Below, one piece after another: positions 16,181 through 24,438 of a stretch of DNA of 64,000 bases. The stretch covers positions 23,782 to 87,781 of the forward strand of contig JADGFD010000012.1 of the NCBI GenBank assembly GCA_016744015.1, written 5' to 3'. Both the position numbers and the translations under genes were made by a program. The DNA is from Paracoccaceae bacterium (GTDB lineage: Bacteria; Pseudomonadota; Alphaproteobacteria; Rhodobacterales; Rhodobacteraceae). The notes beneath the pieces were generated by a model, which had not been told where the DNA came from, made no database searches, and saw nothing but the letters and a program-made list of their open reading frames with translations. Positions within the stretch are counted from its first letter, which is position 1. Every line of letters starts with the position of its first letter.

Positions 16181-17524
16181 GTGAGCCGCTTTTTTATATC
16201 CGCTGCGCATAAATCCTCTGGAAAAACCGTGGTGTCCACGGGCTTGGCCGCGGCTCTTAGCCAAAGCCAGGACGTGCGGACCTTCAAAAAAGGGCCGGAC
16301 TATATTGACCCGATGTGGCTGAGCGCGGCGAGCCGTCACCCGTGTTATAACCTTGATTTCAACACCATGCCCGAGGCCGAGCTACTTCGGCTTTTTTCCA
16401 GCCGCGCGCAGGGTGATATCTCACTGATCGAGGCCAATAAAGGGCTTTATGACGGCGTGGCACTGGATGGCTCTGACAGCAACGCTGCCCTTGCCAAGCT
16501 GCTCAAAGCCCCTGTGGTGCTGGTGATTGATACCGTGGGCACAACGCGCGGCATTGCGCCGCTCCTCATGGGCTACCAAGCCTTTGACCCGGAGGTCAAC
16601 ATTGCCGGTGTGGTCCTGAACAAGGTTGGCGGGCCACGGCATGAGGCAAAATTGCGCGCGGCGGTGGAGGCCTATACGGATATTCCGGTGATCGGGGCGA
16701 TTGGGAAGCACGTGGAGCTGGAAATTGGCGAGCGACATTTGGGGCTGACAACGCCGGAGGAAATGGGTGCTTTTAGAGCGCAGATTGCGCGGATAGGTGA
16801 GATTGTTGGCGGGTCTGTTGATCTGAGCCAGTTGCGGGATATCGCGGCCTCTGCGCCCGAGCTAGCGCCAGCACTTGCGCCGAAAGCCTCGCCTCGACCC
16901 GACCTAAAAATCGGCATCGCACGGGATACCGCTTTTGGGTTTTATTACGCGGATGACCTTGAGGCGCTTGAAGGCGCAGGGGCGGAGCTGGTGTTTTTTA
17001 ACACGCTGAAAGATCAGCACCTGCCAGAGATTGACGGGTTGTTTATTGGCGGCGGCTTTCCCGAAACCCAGATGGCCAAGCTTGAGGCCAATGCCAGCCT
17101 GCGCGCAGATATCAAAGCCAAAATCGAGGCCGGATTGCCGACCTATGCTGAGTGCGGCGGTTTGATGTATTTATGCGAAAGCTTGAGCTGGCATGGCAAA
17201 ACCCACCAGATGGTGGGCGTGGTCAAAGGCGACGCGGTGATGAATGCACGGCCACAGGGGCGGGGCTATACGCGGATGAAATCACTTGATGGCATCTGGG
17301 AAAAAGGCTCCGAAGTGCTAGCGCATGAATTTCATTATGCGCGGGTTGATAACCTGCCGACAGACACAAAATATGCATATGAAGTGCTGCGTGGCCACGG
17401 GATAGACGGCAAAAATGACGGGGTTTTGGCGCATAATATGCTGGCAGGATTTTGCCATTTGCGAAATTCTGAAGCCACGCCTTGGGCACCTCATTTTGTA
17501 GAGTTTGTGCGCAGCAAAGCATAA
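16181..17524 (+). CDS. dsrN: Siroheme amidase / cobyrinate a,c-diamide synthase-like DsrN
   Basis: CobB/CbiA-family glutamine amidotransferase. In rDsr organisms DsrN is proposed to amidate siroheme to the siroamide found in DsrAB, rather than make cobyrinate diamide. N-terminal ATP-binding domain starts FFISAAHKSSGKTVVSTGLA; the C-terminal triad-type glutaminase domain has the nucleophile segment LPTYAECGGLMYL and a distal HEFHYARVD histidine. 447 residues. Start is GTG 16181, four bases after the preceding stop. The window also encodes CobN, CobW and CobO, so a role in B12 cannot be excluded, but position at the end of the dsr operon favours DsrN. Confidence 0.88.
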   Translation: MSRFFISAAHKSSGKTVVSTGLAAALSQSQDVRTFKKGPDYIDPMWLSAASRHPCYNLDFNTMPEAELLRLFSSRAQGDISLIEANKGLYDGVALDGSDSNAALAKLLKAPVVLVIDTVGTTRGIAPLLMGYQAFDPEVNIAGVVLNKVGGPRHEAKLRAAVEAYTDIPVIGAIGKHVELEIGERHLGLTTPEEMGAFRAQIARIGEIVGGSVDLSQLRDIAASAPELAPALAPKASPRPDLKIGIARDTAFGFYYADDLEALEGAGAELVFFNTLKDQHLPEIDGLFIGGGFPETQMAKLEANASLRADIKAKIEAGLPTYAECGGLMYLCESLSWHGKTHQMVGVVKGDAVMNARPQGRGYTRMKSLDGIWEKGSEVLAHEFHYARVDNLPTDTKYAYEVLRGHGIDGKNDGVLAHNMLAGFCHLRNSEATPWAPHFVEFVRSKA

Positions 17525-17554
17525 AAAAGCCCCGCCAAAGGGGCGAGGCTTTTA
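17522..17554. terminator. Bidirectional terminator between dsrN and tusA
   Basis: A-rich start, GCCCC / GGGGC stem extended by AAGCC / AGGCTT, then a TTTT run. It lies between the convergent dsrN and tusA genes and has A and T tracts on opposite sides, so it can act on both transcripts. Confidence 0.75.
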
Positions 17555-17572
17555 AGTGATATCTAAATTGGA

Positions 17573-17797
17573 TTAGCTCTTCTTGATCTCGAACAGGTAG
17601 ATGTTACCTTCGGTGTTTGAGCTTAGAAGCTCATTGCCTGTTTGCGTGCAAAATGCAGCAAAGTCAGCAATTGAGCCAGGGTCTGTTGAGCGCACTTCGA
17701 GCACTTTGCCAGCTTCCATGCCTTTGAGGGCTTTTTTAGCTTTGATGATGGGCAGCGGGCAGTTTAGGCCTTCTGCGTTAAGAGTTTGGTCAGCCAT
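17573..17797 (-). CDS. tusA: Sulfur-carrier protein TusA
   Basis: Small cytoplasmic persulfide carrier, 74 residues, with the SirA/TusA signature LNCPLPIIKAKKAL; Cys13 is the sulfur-binding residue. In sulfur oxidisers TusA takes sulfur from a rhodanese or DsrE2 and gives it to DsrEFH. It is encoded after dsrE2 on the minus strand, facing dsrN. The more common rhd-tusA-dsrE2 order is modified: no rhodanese gene is seen here, and dsrE2 precedes tusA. CTTTC/GAAAGG-type ribosome binding site (AAGAAAGG) precedes the ATG. Confidence 0.93.
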   Translation of the reverse strand: MADQTLNAEGLNCPLPIIKAKKALKGMEAGKVLEVRSTDPGSIADFAAFCTQTGNELLSSNTEGNIYLFEIKKS

Positions 17798-17821
17798 TTT
17801 GGTGAGCCTTTCTTTTGTAGG

Positions 17822-18322
17822 TTAAATAAACAGGTTAATGTCGGATTTGGTGGCAACGTCGATATAGGTGGCCGCGCCACCCAGTTCGATGCCGTCAATC
17901 ATGTCTTTACGGTCCATTTCAAAGAGGTCCAGCGTCATCTGGCAAGCGATCATCCGCACTTCGGATTCAACAGCGGCCTCACGGAGGTCTTCAATGGAAG
18001 CCACGCCTTTTTTCTTAAACAGGTTTTTCATCATTGTAGTGGCACCGCGGTCAACCCCCGGTAGGGCGGACACGATATTGGGCATCGCCATATGCATGCC
18101 AGCCATGGGCATTTTCATGGCGGGGTTGCCCAGCGTTGTCATCTTCAGATCAAGCTTTTTATTAAGCAGCGGCAACCCGTAGAATGTAAAAAACATGGTA
18201 ACTTCCAGATCCATCGCCGCGGCCGTTGTGCCGAGAATAAAAGGTGGATACGCCCAGTCAAGCGAGCCTTTTGTTACAATGATCGACATGCTTTTTGCGT
18301 TGCCAAAATCTCCGTCAGCCAT
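17822..18322 (-). CDS. dsrE2: DsrE2-type sulfurtransferase
   Basis: DsrE/DsrF/DrsH-like family protein of the DsrE2 branch, 166 residues, linked to TusA in sulfur oxidisers and thought to act at or near the membrane in sulfur trafficking. Conserved features: IIVTKGSLDWAYPPFILG, the Met/Gly-rich MKMPMAGMHMAMPNIV, and Cys127 in RMIACQMTLDLFEM, the only cysteine. Hydrophobic segments around residues 22-55 could associate with membrane. 24 bases separate it from tusA, forming a two-gene operon divergent from the YeeE-like transporter gene. Confidence 0.88.
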   Translation of the reverse strand: MADGDFGNAKSMSIIVTKGSLDWAYPPFILGTTAAAMDLEVTMFFTFYGLPLLNKKLDLKMTTLGNPAMKMPMAGMHMAMPNIVSALPGVDRGATTMMKNLFKKKGVASIEDLREAAVESEVRMIACQMTLDLFEMDRKDMIDGIELGGAATYIDVATKSDINLFI

Positions 18323-18560
18323 GATTTTTACTCCCGTTTATAATCGCCAGCCTTACAAATTAGAATTATTGAATACTAAAAAGCAGCAGACGTCAAGAAT
18401 TGTGGTGCCGCAGGCACGGGAATTTGAGATAATCGCGGCAATTCGCGCGATTTATAATTTAGGCTACATAGAAAATATCATATATGATAATGTTTATCAG
18501 CGAATAGCGAAAGAATAGGCGCAGGTAACCGGCGCGAGAATCACGAAACGGGAGTGAAAA
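18323..18560. promoter_or_regulatory. Divergent promoter region dsrE2-tusA / YeeE-like, with two palindromes
   Basis: About 240 AT-rich bases. At 18476-18489 is a perfect 14-base palindrome TATCATATATGATA. At 18431-18452 a seven-base inverted repeat AATCGCG / CGCGATT surrounds an eight-base spacer. Both are good candidates for dimeric repressor sites. An ArsR-type sulfane-sulfur sensor (SqrR/BigR-like) would be a natural candidate but none is encoded here. Confidence 0.5.
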
Positions 18561-19655
18561 ATGCTAGATGGACTTAGAGACTCTATATTGGATAATCCGA
18601 ACGCCTACATGATGTATGGCGGCCTGCTGATCGGCACCTTGCTGGGGGCGGTCGTTTACTTAACGAATTTTTGCGCCATGGGGTCGGTGTCTGATTTTGT
18701 GAATTTCGGCGACTGGCGACGGTTTAGGAGCTGGGTGCTGGCAGGGGCCACGGCGGTGGTCGGGGTTTTTGTGATTCAAAAAATGGGGGTGATGAACCCG
18801 CAGGATAGTATTTTCCTGACGCCAAACTTTACGTGGATCGGGTTTGTTTCCGGCGGGTTTATTTTTGGCATTGGTATGGTGCTATCGGCGGGCTGCGTAA
18901 GCCGCAACCTCGTGCGGGCTGGTTCGGGTGACTTGCGCTCCCTGCTTGTTTTGGTTGTGGTTGGCATTTTTGCCTTTATGACCATCGGCGGGCTCATCGG
19001 CCCGTGGCGGGTGCTTTTCGTTGAGCTTGGTACGGTTAACCTTTCGGATTACGGCATGGCAGGGCAGGGTTTTGGAGACCTGCTGGGTAAGCTCACGGGC
19101 ATGGAGGCTGCGAGTGCGGAGCTTTATGCCTTTATTGGCGTGGCGGCTTTGATGCTCGGTTATGTGTTTTTGAATAAGAAATTCATATCTTCACCGACGC
19201 ATATTGTTGCGGGGGTCAGCATCGGGTTGCTCGCTGTGGCTGGCTGGGTGCTCACAGGCCTCGCGCAGGATGATTTTGCCGACGTGCCGGTGGCACTTAC
19301 TTCGCTCACTTTTGTGCAACCCTCAGGCTCTACACTAGATTACCTGATGCGCTTCACGGCGTTTGAAACTATGGCCTTCCCCGTGGCGGTGCTTATTGGC
19401 ACGTTGCTGGGAGGTTTCATCGGATCGGTTGTTAAGCGGGATACACGGTTGCGCACTTTTAATGGTGAGGCCGATACCGCGCGCAATATTATTGGCGCGG
19501 CCCTGATGGGTATTGGCGGCGTGTTGGCGCTGGGTTGCACCTTGGGGCAGGGCGTGACGGGGGTTTCGACGCTTGCGATGGGCTCGTTCATTACCTTTGC
19601 CTTCCTCGTGATCGGCGGGATTGTTGGCATGAAGATCATGGAATGGACAGCCTAA
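18561..19655 (+). CDS. YeeE/YedE (TsuA-like) sulfur-compound transporter
   Basis: Multi-pass inner-membrane protein of the sulf_transport (YeeE/YedE) family; TsuA members import thiosulfate. 364 residues with roughly ten helices. The family's cysteine-bearing pore loops are visible: NFCAMGSVSDF (about 33-43), SAGCVSRNLVRAG (about 112-124) and ALGCTLGQGVTG (about 322-333), three cysteines as in TsuA. It follows GGGAGTGAAAA. Next to tusA and dsrE2, it likely brings in thiosulfate or another sulfane-sulfur compound for the Dsr pathway, as yeeE-yeeD(tusA-like) pairs do elsewhere. A strong terminator follows. Confidence 0.88.
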   Translation: MLDGLRDSILDNPNAYMMYGGLLIGTLLGAVVYLTNFCAMGSVSDFVNFGDWRRFRSWVLAGATAVVGVFVIQKMGVMNPQDSIFLTPNFTWIGFVSGGFIFGIGMVLSAGCVSRNLVRAGSGDLRSLLVLVVVGIFAFMTIGGLIGPWRVLFVELGTVNLSDYGMAGQGFGDLLGKLTGMEAASAELYAFIGVAALMLGYVFLNKKFISSPTHIVAGVSIGLLAVAGWVLTGLAQDDFADVPVALTSLTFVQPSGSTLDYLMRFTAFETMAFPVAVLIGTLLGGFIGSVVKRDTRLRTFNGEADTARNIIGAALMGIGGVLALGCTLGQGVTGVSTLAMGSFITFAFLVIGGIVGMKIMEWTA

Positions 19656-19677
19656 GAAGTTTGACTACATGAAACAC

Positions 19678-19709
19678 AAAAAAGGCGGCATGAGGGTGCC
19701 GCCTTTTTT
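19678..19709 (+). terminator. Rho-independent terminator after the YeeE-like gene
   Basis: Perfect stem GGCGGCA / TGCCGCC with loop TGAGGG, preceded by AAAAAA and followed by TTTTTT. One of the strongest intrinsic terminators in the window and potentially bidirectional. Confidence 0.9.
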
Positions 19710-19726
19710 ATGGTTGATGGCTTGGG

Positions 19727-19815
19727 CCACCGAGGCGAAGCCGAGGCCACGGCCAGCGGCAGGCGTTTTTCAGCTTGCTGAAAAATGTGCTTTTGTCGAG
19801 TGGGGGTTTACCCCC
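19727..19815 (+). repeat. GC-rich dispersed hairpin element, copy A
   Basis: Order of blocks: CCACCGAGGCGAAGCCGAGG, CCACGGCCAGCGGCAGGC, a hairpin TTTTTCAGC-TTGC-TGAAAAA-like stem, TGTGC, then CGAGTGGGGG-TTTA-CCCCC. The same order occurs on the minus strand at 33073-33160 (copy D), and shorter relatives at 28310-28373 and 59380-59440. Probably a REP/BIME-like intergenic family. Confidence 0.6.
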
Positions 19816-19921
19816 GCAGAGACAAAAGCAAGCGCGGAGCTGCCGGACAGCTCTGGCGTCGCGCTTCCTCGGGGAGCTAAAGCCCCCCTCGTCGGCGCGG
19901 GTTGCGCAGGCGCAACCGTCT

Positions 19922-22768
19922 TTAATCCTCGACGTAATCGCTCAGCGGCGGGCAGGTGCAGATCAGGTGACGGTCACCATAGGCGTTATCTACGCGATTA
20001 ACCGGCGGCCAGTATTTGTCTACGCGGAAAGCGCCGGGGGGGTAGCAGGCTTGCTCGCGGGTGTAGGCCCGCTCCCAATCACCCACGAGGTCTTCGACTG
20101 TGTGGGGGGCGTGGTGCAGGGGGCTGTCGTCGTAGGCAATTTTTCCGTCCTCTATCTCCTGCGCCTCGGCGCGGATGGCCAGCATGGCGTCGACAAAGCG
20201 GTCCAGTTCGGCTTTTGGCTCGCTCTCCGTTGGCTCCACCATCAGGGTGCCAGCTACGGGCCAGCTCATTGTGGGGGCGTGAAAGCCGCTATCCATTAGG
20301 CGCTTGGCGATGTCATCTACGCTGACGTCGCAGCATTCATTGAGCGGGCGGGTGTCTAGGATACACTCGTGCGCTACCCGGCCAATGTCGGATTTGAACA
20401 GCACATCGTAAGCGCCCTCTAAGCGTTTGGCGATGTAGTTGGCGTTGAGAATCGCGACTTTGGTGGCTTGGGTCAGGCCTTCGCTGCCCATTAGCAGCAG
20501 GTAAGCCCAGCTGATAACCAAGATAGACCCACTGCCCATAGGGGCCGCCGAAACGGGGCCAACGCCACCGCCGCGGGGGTCGCCGGGCAAGAAGGGCTCT
20601 AGGTGAGCGCCCACGCCGATTGGCCCCATGCCTGGGCCACCGCCGCCATGGGGAATGGCGAAGGTTTTGTGCAGGTTGAGGTGGCTGACATCGCCGCCAA
20701 TTTTGCCCGGCTGAACAAGGCCAACCATGGCGTTCATGTTGGCGCCGTCTATATAGACCTGCCCGCCATGGGCGTGGGTAATATCACAGACCTCGCGCAC
20801 GGTTTCCTCAAATACGCCGTGGGTGGAGGGGTAGGTGATCATACAGGCGGCGAGCTTATCGCCCGCAGCTTCGGCTTTGCTGCGGAAATCTTCAAGGTCA
20901 ATATCGCCGTTATCAGCTGATTTCACCACCACCACATCCCAGCCAGCCATATGGGCCGAGGCGGGGTTGGTGCCGTGGGCTGAAACAGGAATTAGGCAAA
21001 TATTGCGATCTCCCTCGCCACGCGAGGCGTGGTAATTGCGGATGGTCAGCAGGCCGGCATATTCGCCTTGCGCGCCCGAATTGGGCTGGAGTGACATGGC
21101 ATCATAGCCGGTGATTTTGCAGAGCTGGTCCATGAGCTGATCTGAAAGGGCTGTATACCCTTTGGCTTGGTCCAGCGGCACAAAGGGGTGCAGGTTGGCA
21201 ATGCCGGGCCATGTGAGCGGGATCATCTCGGCGGTGGCATTCAGCTTCATGGTGCAAGAGCCGAGCGGGATCATCGAGCGGTCCAGCGCGAGGTCTCGGT
21301 CAGCCAAGCGGCGCATGTAGCGGGTCATTTCCGCCTCAGAGCGGTTCATATGAAAAATCGGATGGGTGAGGTATTCGTCAGTGCGCAGCATGTTTTTGGG
21401 CAGGCGATATTCGCGGTGCTTGGCGCTGTCGTCTTTGATGTTGCCGCCAAAAGCCCGCCAAACGGCCTCAATGGTTTCGGGGTAGGTTTGCTCGTCCAGC
21501 GAAATGCCGATGCGGTTTTTGCCGATTTTGCGCAGGTTAATGCCGTCATTCACCGCCGCTTTCAAAATCACGCCCTGTAGCGCGCCGACCTTCACGGTGA
21601 TGGTGTCAAAAAACACTTCAGGCTCAATTTTAAAGCCGAGGCTTTCGAGCCCTTTGGCAAGGCGCGAGGTTTTGCGGTGCACCGATTGCGCAATTGCCTT
21701 CAGGCCTTTGGGGCCGTAAAACACCGCATACATCGAGGCCATAACCGCCAGCAACGCTTGCGCGGTGCAGACGTTTGAATTGGCCTTTTCACGCCGGATA
21801 TGCTGCTCGCGGGTTTGTAGCGAAAGCCGATAGGCTTTGTTGCCGCGGGCATCAACCGAAACGCCGATAATCCGGCCCGGCATGGAGCGTTTGAGCTTGT
21901 CGGTGGTGGCCATATAGGCGGCGTGCGGGCCGCCATAGCCCATGGGCACGCCAAAGCGCTGGGTGGTGCCGATGGCAATATCGGCCCCCATTTCACCGGG
22001 GGATTTTAGCAGGCAAAGCGCGAGGATATCGCAGGCCATAATGGCGATGGCTTTGTTGGCGTGCAACTCTGCAATGCAGGCGCTAAAATCACGCACGCGG
22101 CCATAGGTGCCGGGGTATTGGAAGATGGCGCCAAACACTGTGGCGCCGTCCATCTCTGTTTCGGGGCTAGCGACAATCACTTCAATCCCCAGCGGCTCGG
22201 CGCGGGTTTTGATAACCTCAATCGTTTGTGGATGGCAGTTTTCATCTACAAAAAAGGCATTGGCTTTGGACCGGCTGCCGCGCTTGGCCATGGTCATGGC
22301 TTCGGCGGCTGCTGTGGCTTCATCGAGCAATGAAGCATTGGCGATGGGCAGGCCGGTAAGATCACTCACCATGGTCTGGAAGTTCAGCAGGGCCTCTAGG
22401 CGGCCTTGCGAAATTTCGGGCTGATAGGGGGTATAGGCGGTATACCATGCCGGATTTTCAAGAATATTCCGCTGGATCACCGGCGGGGTCATGGTGCCGT
22501 GGTAGCCTTGGCCAATCAGCGATGTGAGCACTTTATTTTGGCCGATCACGGCTTCCATGTGGTGCAACACATCGCGCTCTGTCATGCCTTCCCCGATGCT
22601 CAGCGGGCTTTCCTGCCGGATGCTGGCCGGAACGGTCTCATCAATCAGCGCATCGAGGCTTTCCACCCCAACCACCTTAAGCATATCCGCCATCTCGATG
22701 GGCGAGGGGCCGATATGGCGGCGGTTGGCAAAATCATAAGGCTGGTATTTAGTGATCTCGAAGGACAT
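19922..22768 (-). CDS. gcvP: Glycine dehydrogenase (aminomethyl-transferring), P protein
   Basis: PLP-dependent P protein of the glycine cleavage system: decarboxylates glycine and passes the aminomethyl group to the lipoyl arm of GcvH. 948 residues, the long fused (alpha2-type) form. The PLP lysine is about residue 701 in [19 protein letters not shown]. The N-terminal half begins [19 protein letters not shown], typical of the family. Last gene of gcvT-gcvH-gcvP on the minus strand; 21 bases from gcvH. It supplies one-carbon units and NADH from glycine. Confidence 0.97.
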   Translation of the reverse strand: MSFEITKYQPYDFANRRHIGPSPIEMADMLKVVGVESLDALIDETVPASIRQESPLSIGEGMTERDVLHHMEAVIGQNKVLTSLIGQGYHGTMTPPVIQRNILENPAWYTAYTPYQPEISQGRLEALLNFQTMVSDLTGLPIANASLLDEATAAAEAMTMAKRGSRSKANAFFVDENCHPQTIEVIKTRAEPLGIEVIVASPETEMDGATVFGAIFQYPGTYGRVRDFSACIAELHANKAIAIMACDILALCLLKSPGEMGADIAIGTTQRFGVPMGYGGPHAAYMATTDKLKRSMPGRIIGVSVDARGNKAYRLSLQTREQHIRREKANSNVCTAQALLAVMASMYAVFYGPKGLKAIAQSVHRKTSRLAKGLESLGFKIEPEVFFDTITVKVGALQGVILKAAVNDGINLRKIGKNRIGISLDEQTYPETIEAVWRAFGGNIKDDSAKHREYRLPKNMLRTDEYLTHPIFHMNRSEAEMTRYMRRLADRDLALDRSMIPLGSCTMKLNATAEMIPLTWPGIANLHPFVPLDQAKGYTALSDQLMDQLCKITGYDAMSLQPNSGAQGEYAGLLTIRNYHASRGEGDRNICLIPVSAHGTNPASAHMAGWDVVVVKSADNGDIDLEDFRSKAEAAGDKLAACMITYPSTHGVFEETVREVCDITHAHGGQVYIDGANMNAMVGLVQPGKIGGDVSHLNLHKTFAIPHGGGGPGMGPIGVGAHLEPFLPGDPRGGGVGPVSAAPMGSGSILVISWAYLLLMGSEGLTQATKVAILNANYIAKRLEGAYDVLFKSDIGRVAHECILDTRPLNECCDVSVDDIAKRLMDSGFHAPTMSWPVAGTLMVEPTESEPKAELDRFVDAMLAIRAEAQEIEDGKIAYDDSPLHHAPHTVEDLVGDWERAYTREQACYPPGAFRVDKYWPPVNRVDNAYGDRHLICTCPPLSDYVED

Positions 22769-22789
22769 GGGCAGGCTCCGGCAGTGTGG

Positions 22790-23155
22790 TTAGTCGATCA
22801 GGGCTTTGTAGGCGTTTATGTCGAGCAGGTTGGAGAGCTCGGAGGTATCGCTGATTTTGATCTTGTAAAACCATGCATTGCCCTCGGCGTCTTCATTGAC
22901 CATGCTGGGGTTGTCTTCCAGCGCGCCGTTGGCCTCAAGAACTTCCATTGCCAGTGGGGCATAAAGCTCGGACGCGGCTTTAACGCTTTCAACAACGCCG
23001 ATTTCGTCGTCTTTATCAAAGGTTTCGCCCGCTTCTTGCAGCTCAACAAATACGACTTCGCCAAGGGCTTCGGCGGCGTGTTTGGTAATGCCCAGTGTGG
23101 CGGTGTCGCCTTCAACTTCAAGCCATTCGTGCTCTTCTGTGTAATAGGTGGTCAT
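22790..23155 (-). CDS. gcvH: Glycine cleavage system H protein
   Basis: Lipoyl-carrier protein of the glycine cleavage system, 121 residues. The lipoylated lysine is Lys59 in GVVESVKAASELYAP. N-terminus YYTEEHEWLEVEGD and C-terminus acidic as in the family. Note that some sulfur oxidisers have LbpA, a GcvH-like lipoate protein serving sHdr; this one lies between gcvT and gcvP and has no sHdr genes nearby, so the conventional role is far more likely. Confidence 0.96.
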   Translation of the reverse strand: MTTYYTEEHEWLEVEGDTATLGITKHAAEALGEVVFVELQEAGETFDKDDEIGVVESVKAASELYAPLAMEVLEANGALEDNPSMVNEDAEGNAWFYKIKISDTSELSNLLDINAYKALID

Positions 23156-23169
23156 GGGGGAAACCCTTT

Positions 23170-24255
23170 CTAGCGTTTGTAATTTTGTGCCACGAAGGGC
23201 AGCTTGATGATGGTGGCAGGGCGAGGTTTGCCCCGAATGATGAGGTTAACCGATGTGCCCTCAGCGGCATGGGCTGTGCTGACATAACCCATGGAAACGG
23301 GGCCGTCATAAGTGGGGCCAAAGCCGCCAGAGGTGATGCTGCCGATGATGTTGCCTGCCTCATCAGCCACCTCAACGCCACGGCGCGCAGGGGCGCGGCC
23401 TTCGGGCTTGATGCCAACAAGCTTACGGGAAGGGCCTTCGGCCAGCTCGCGCTGAATGCGCTCGGCGCCGGGAAAGCCGCCTTCTTCACGGCGCTTTTTC
23501 TGCATGGCCCAGTTTAGATTGGCTTCAACGGGGGAGGTGTCGTTGTCAATATCATTGCCATAAAGGCAGAGACCGGCTTCAAGGCGCAGGCTATCGCGCG
23601 CACCTAGGCCCGCTGGCTCTAGGTCTGGATGGGTGAGCAAGAGCCTGCAAATTTCGACCACGTTTTCTTCCGGTATCGAAATCTCGTATCCGTCTTCACC
23701 TGTGTAGCCAAGCCGCGAAATGCGGACCTCAACACCGGCGATCTCGGCGATGGCGGTTTGCATAAACGTGAGCTCGGCCGCGATGGGGGCATGGGCGGCG
23801 ACAATGGCTTCGGCAGCGGGGCCTTGCACCGCAATGAGTGCGCGCGCCAGCTCTGTGACCTCAATATCGAGGGTGCGCATATGGGCGATATCCTGATCCC
23901 GCATTGAGGCATTGACCACCACAAAATGATGGTCGCCTGCATTGGCAACGATCAGATCATCCATAATGCCGCCCTGCGGATTTGTGAAAAACGTGTAGCG
24001 GGCCTTGCCTGCGGGCAGGGGTTGAAAGCTGGATGGACAAAGGGTTTCGAGCTTTTGGGCTACGTTTTCGCCCCGCAGTTCAACCTGCCCCATATGGGAT
24101 ACATCAAACAGCGCCGCTTTCTCGCGGCACTGCTTATGCTCGGCGGCCACGCCAGCGGTGTAGTTTACCGGCATCATCCAGCCAGCAAAATCAACCATTT
24201 TGCCGCCCAGTTCGACGTGCAGATCATATAGCGGGGTTTTACGGGGTTCGCTCAT
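23170..24255 (-). CDS. gcvT: Glycine cleavage system T protein (aminomethyltransferase)
   Basis: Tetrahydrofolate-dependent aminomethyltransferase, 361 residues: releases ammonia from the aminomethyl-lipoyl intermediate and forms 5,10-methylene-THF. Signatures: TPLYDLHVELGGKMVDFAGW at the N-terminus, LFDVSHMGQVEL, and LGARDSLRLEAGLCLYGNDI. I set the start at 24255 because AAAGGAGG sits directly upstream (then CATT before ATG); a longer frame reaches 24333 but would run through a perfect inverted repeat. First gene of the gcv operon. Confidence 0.96.
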   Translation of the reverse strand: MSEPRKTPLYDLHVELGGKMVDFAGWMMPVNYTAGVAAEHKQCREKAALFDVSHMGQVELRGENVAQKLETLCPSSFQPLPAGKARYTFFTNPQGGIMDDLIVANAGDHHFVVVNASMRDQDIAHMRTLDIEVTELARALIAVQGPAAEAIVAAHAPIAAELTFMQTAIAEIAGVEVRISRLGYTGEDGYEISIPEENVVEICRLLLTHPDLEPAGLGARDSLRLEAGLCLYGNDIDNDTSPVEANLNWAMQKKRREEGGFPGAERIQRELAEGPSRKLVGIKPEGRAPARRGVEVADEAGNIIGSITSGGFGPTYDGPVSMGYVSTAHAAEGTSVNLIIRGKPRPATIIKLPFVAQNYKR

Positions 24256-24294
24256 AATGCCTCCTTTATGTGAATCAGTATACGTTGGTCTACC

Positions 24295-24314
24295 ATGTTT
24301 CCTATCGGAAACAT
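24295..24314 (-). promoter_or_regulatory. Perfect inverted repeat upstream of gcvT
   Basis: Arms ATGTTTCC and GGAAACAT around TATC, about 40 bases before the gcvT start. Candidate operator, or a short 5'-UTR hairpin. I found no glycine riboswitch core in this leader. Confidence 0.5.
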
Positions 24315-24438
24315 ACGCGGGCTTTTCCTGCATTTCCAGTAAAATCTAGCCATTGATCGAAAAGAATTTCTACCCCATGATGGAAGGGTCTAAAAGGCCA
24401 ATTGCAATAACCGCGTGCACGCGCAAAGGGAGAAGAGT

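Noticed and set aside
18321..18518. 65-codon plus-strand frame in the dsrE2/YeeE-like spacer
   Set aside because: It is AT-rich, overlaps the dsrE2 start, contains the two palindromes, and has no family resemblance or ribosome binding site.
19669..20299. Plus-strand frames over the 3' end of gcvP
   Set aside because: They cover a terminator, repeat element A and antisense gcvP; no family match.
22790..23155. GcvH as the LbpA lipoate protein of an sHdr sulfur pathway
   Set aside because: It lies between gcvT and gcvP and no shdr genes are present.
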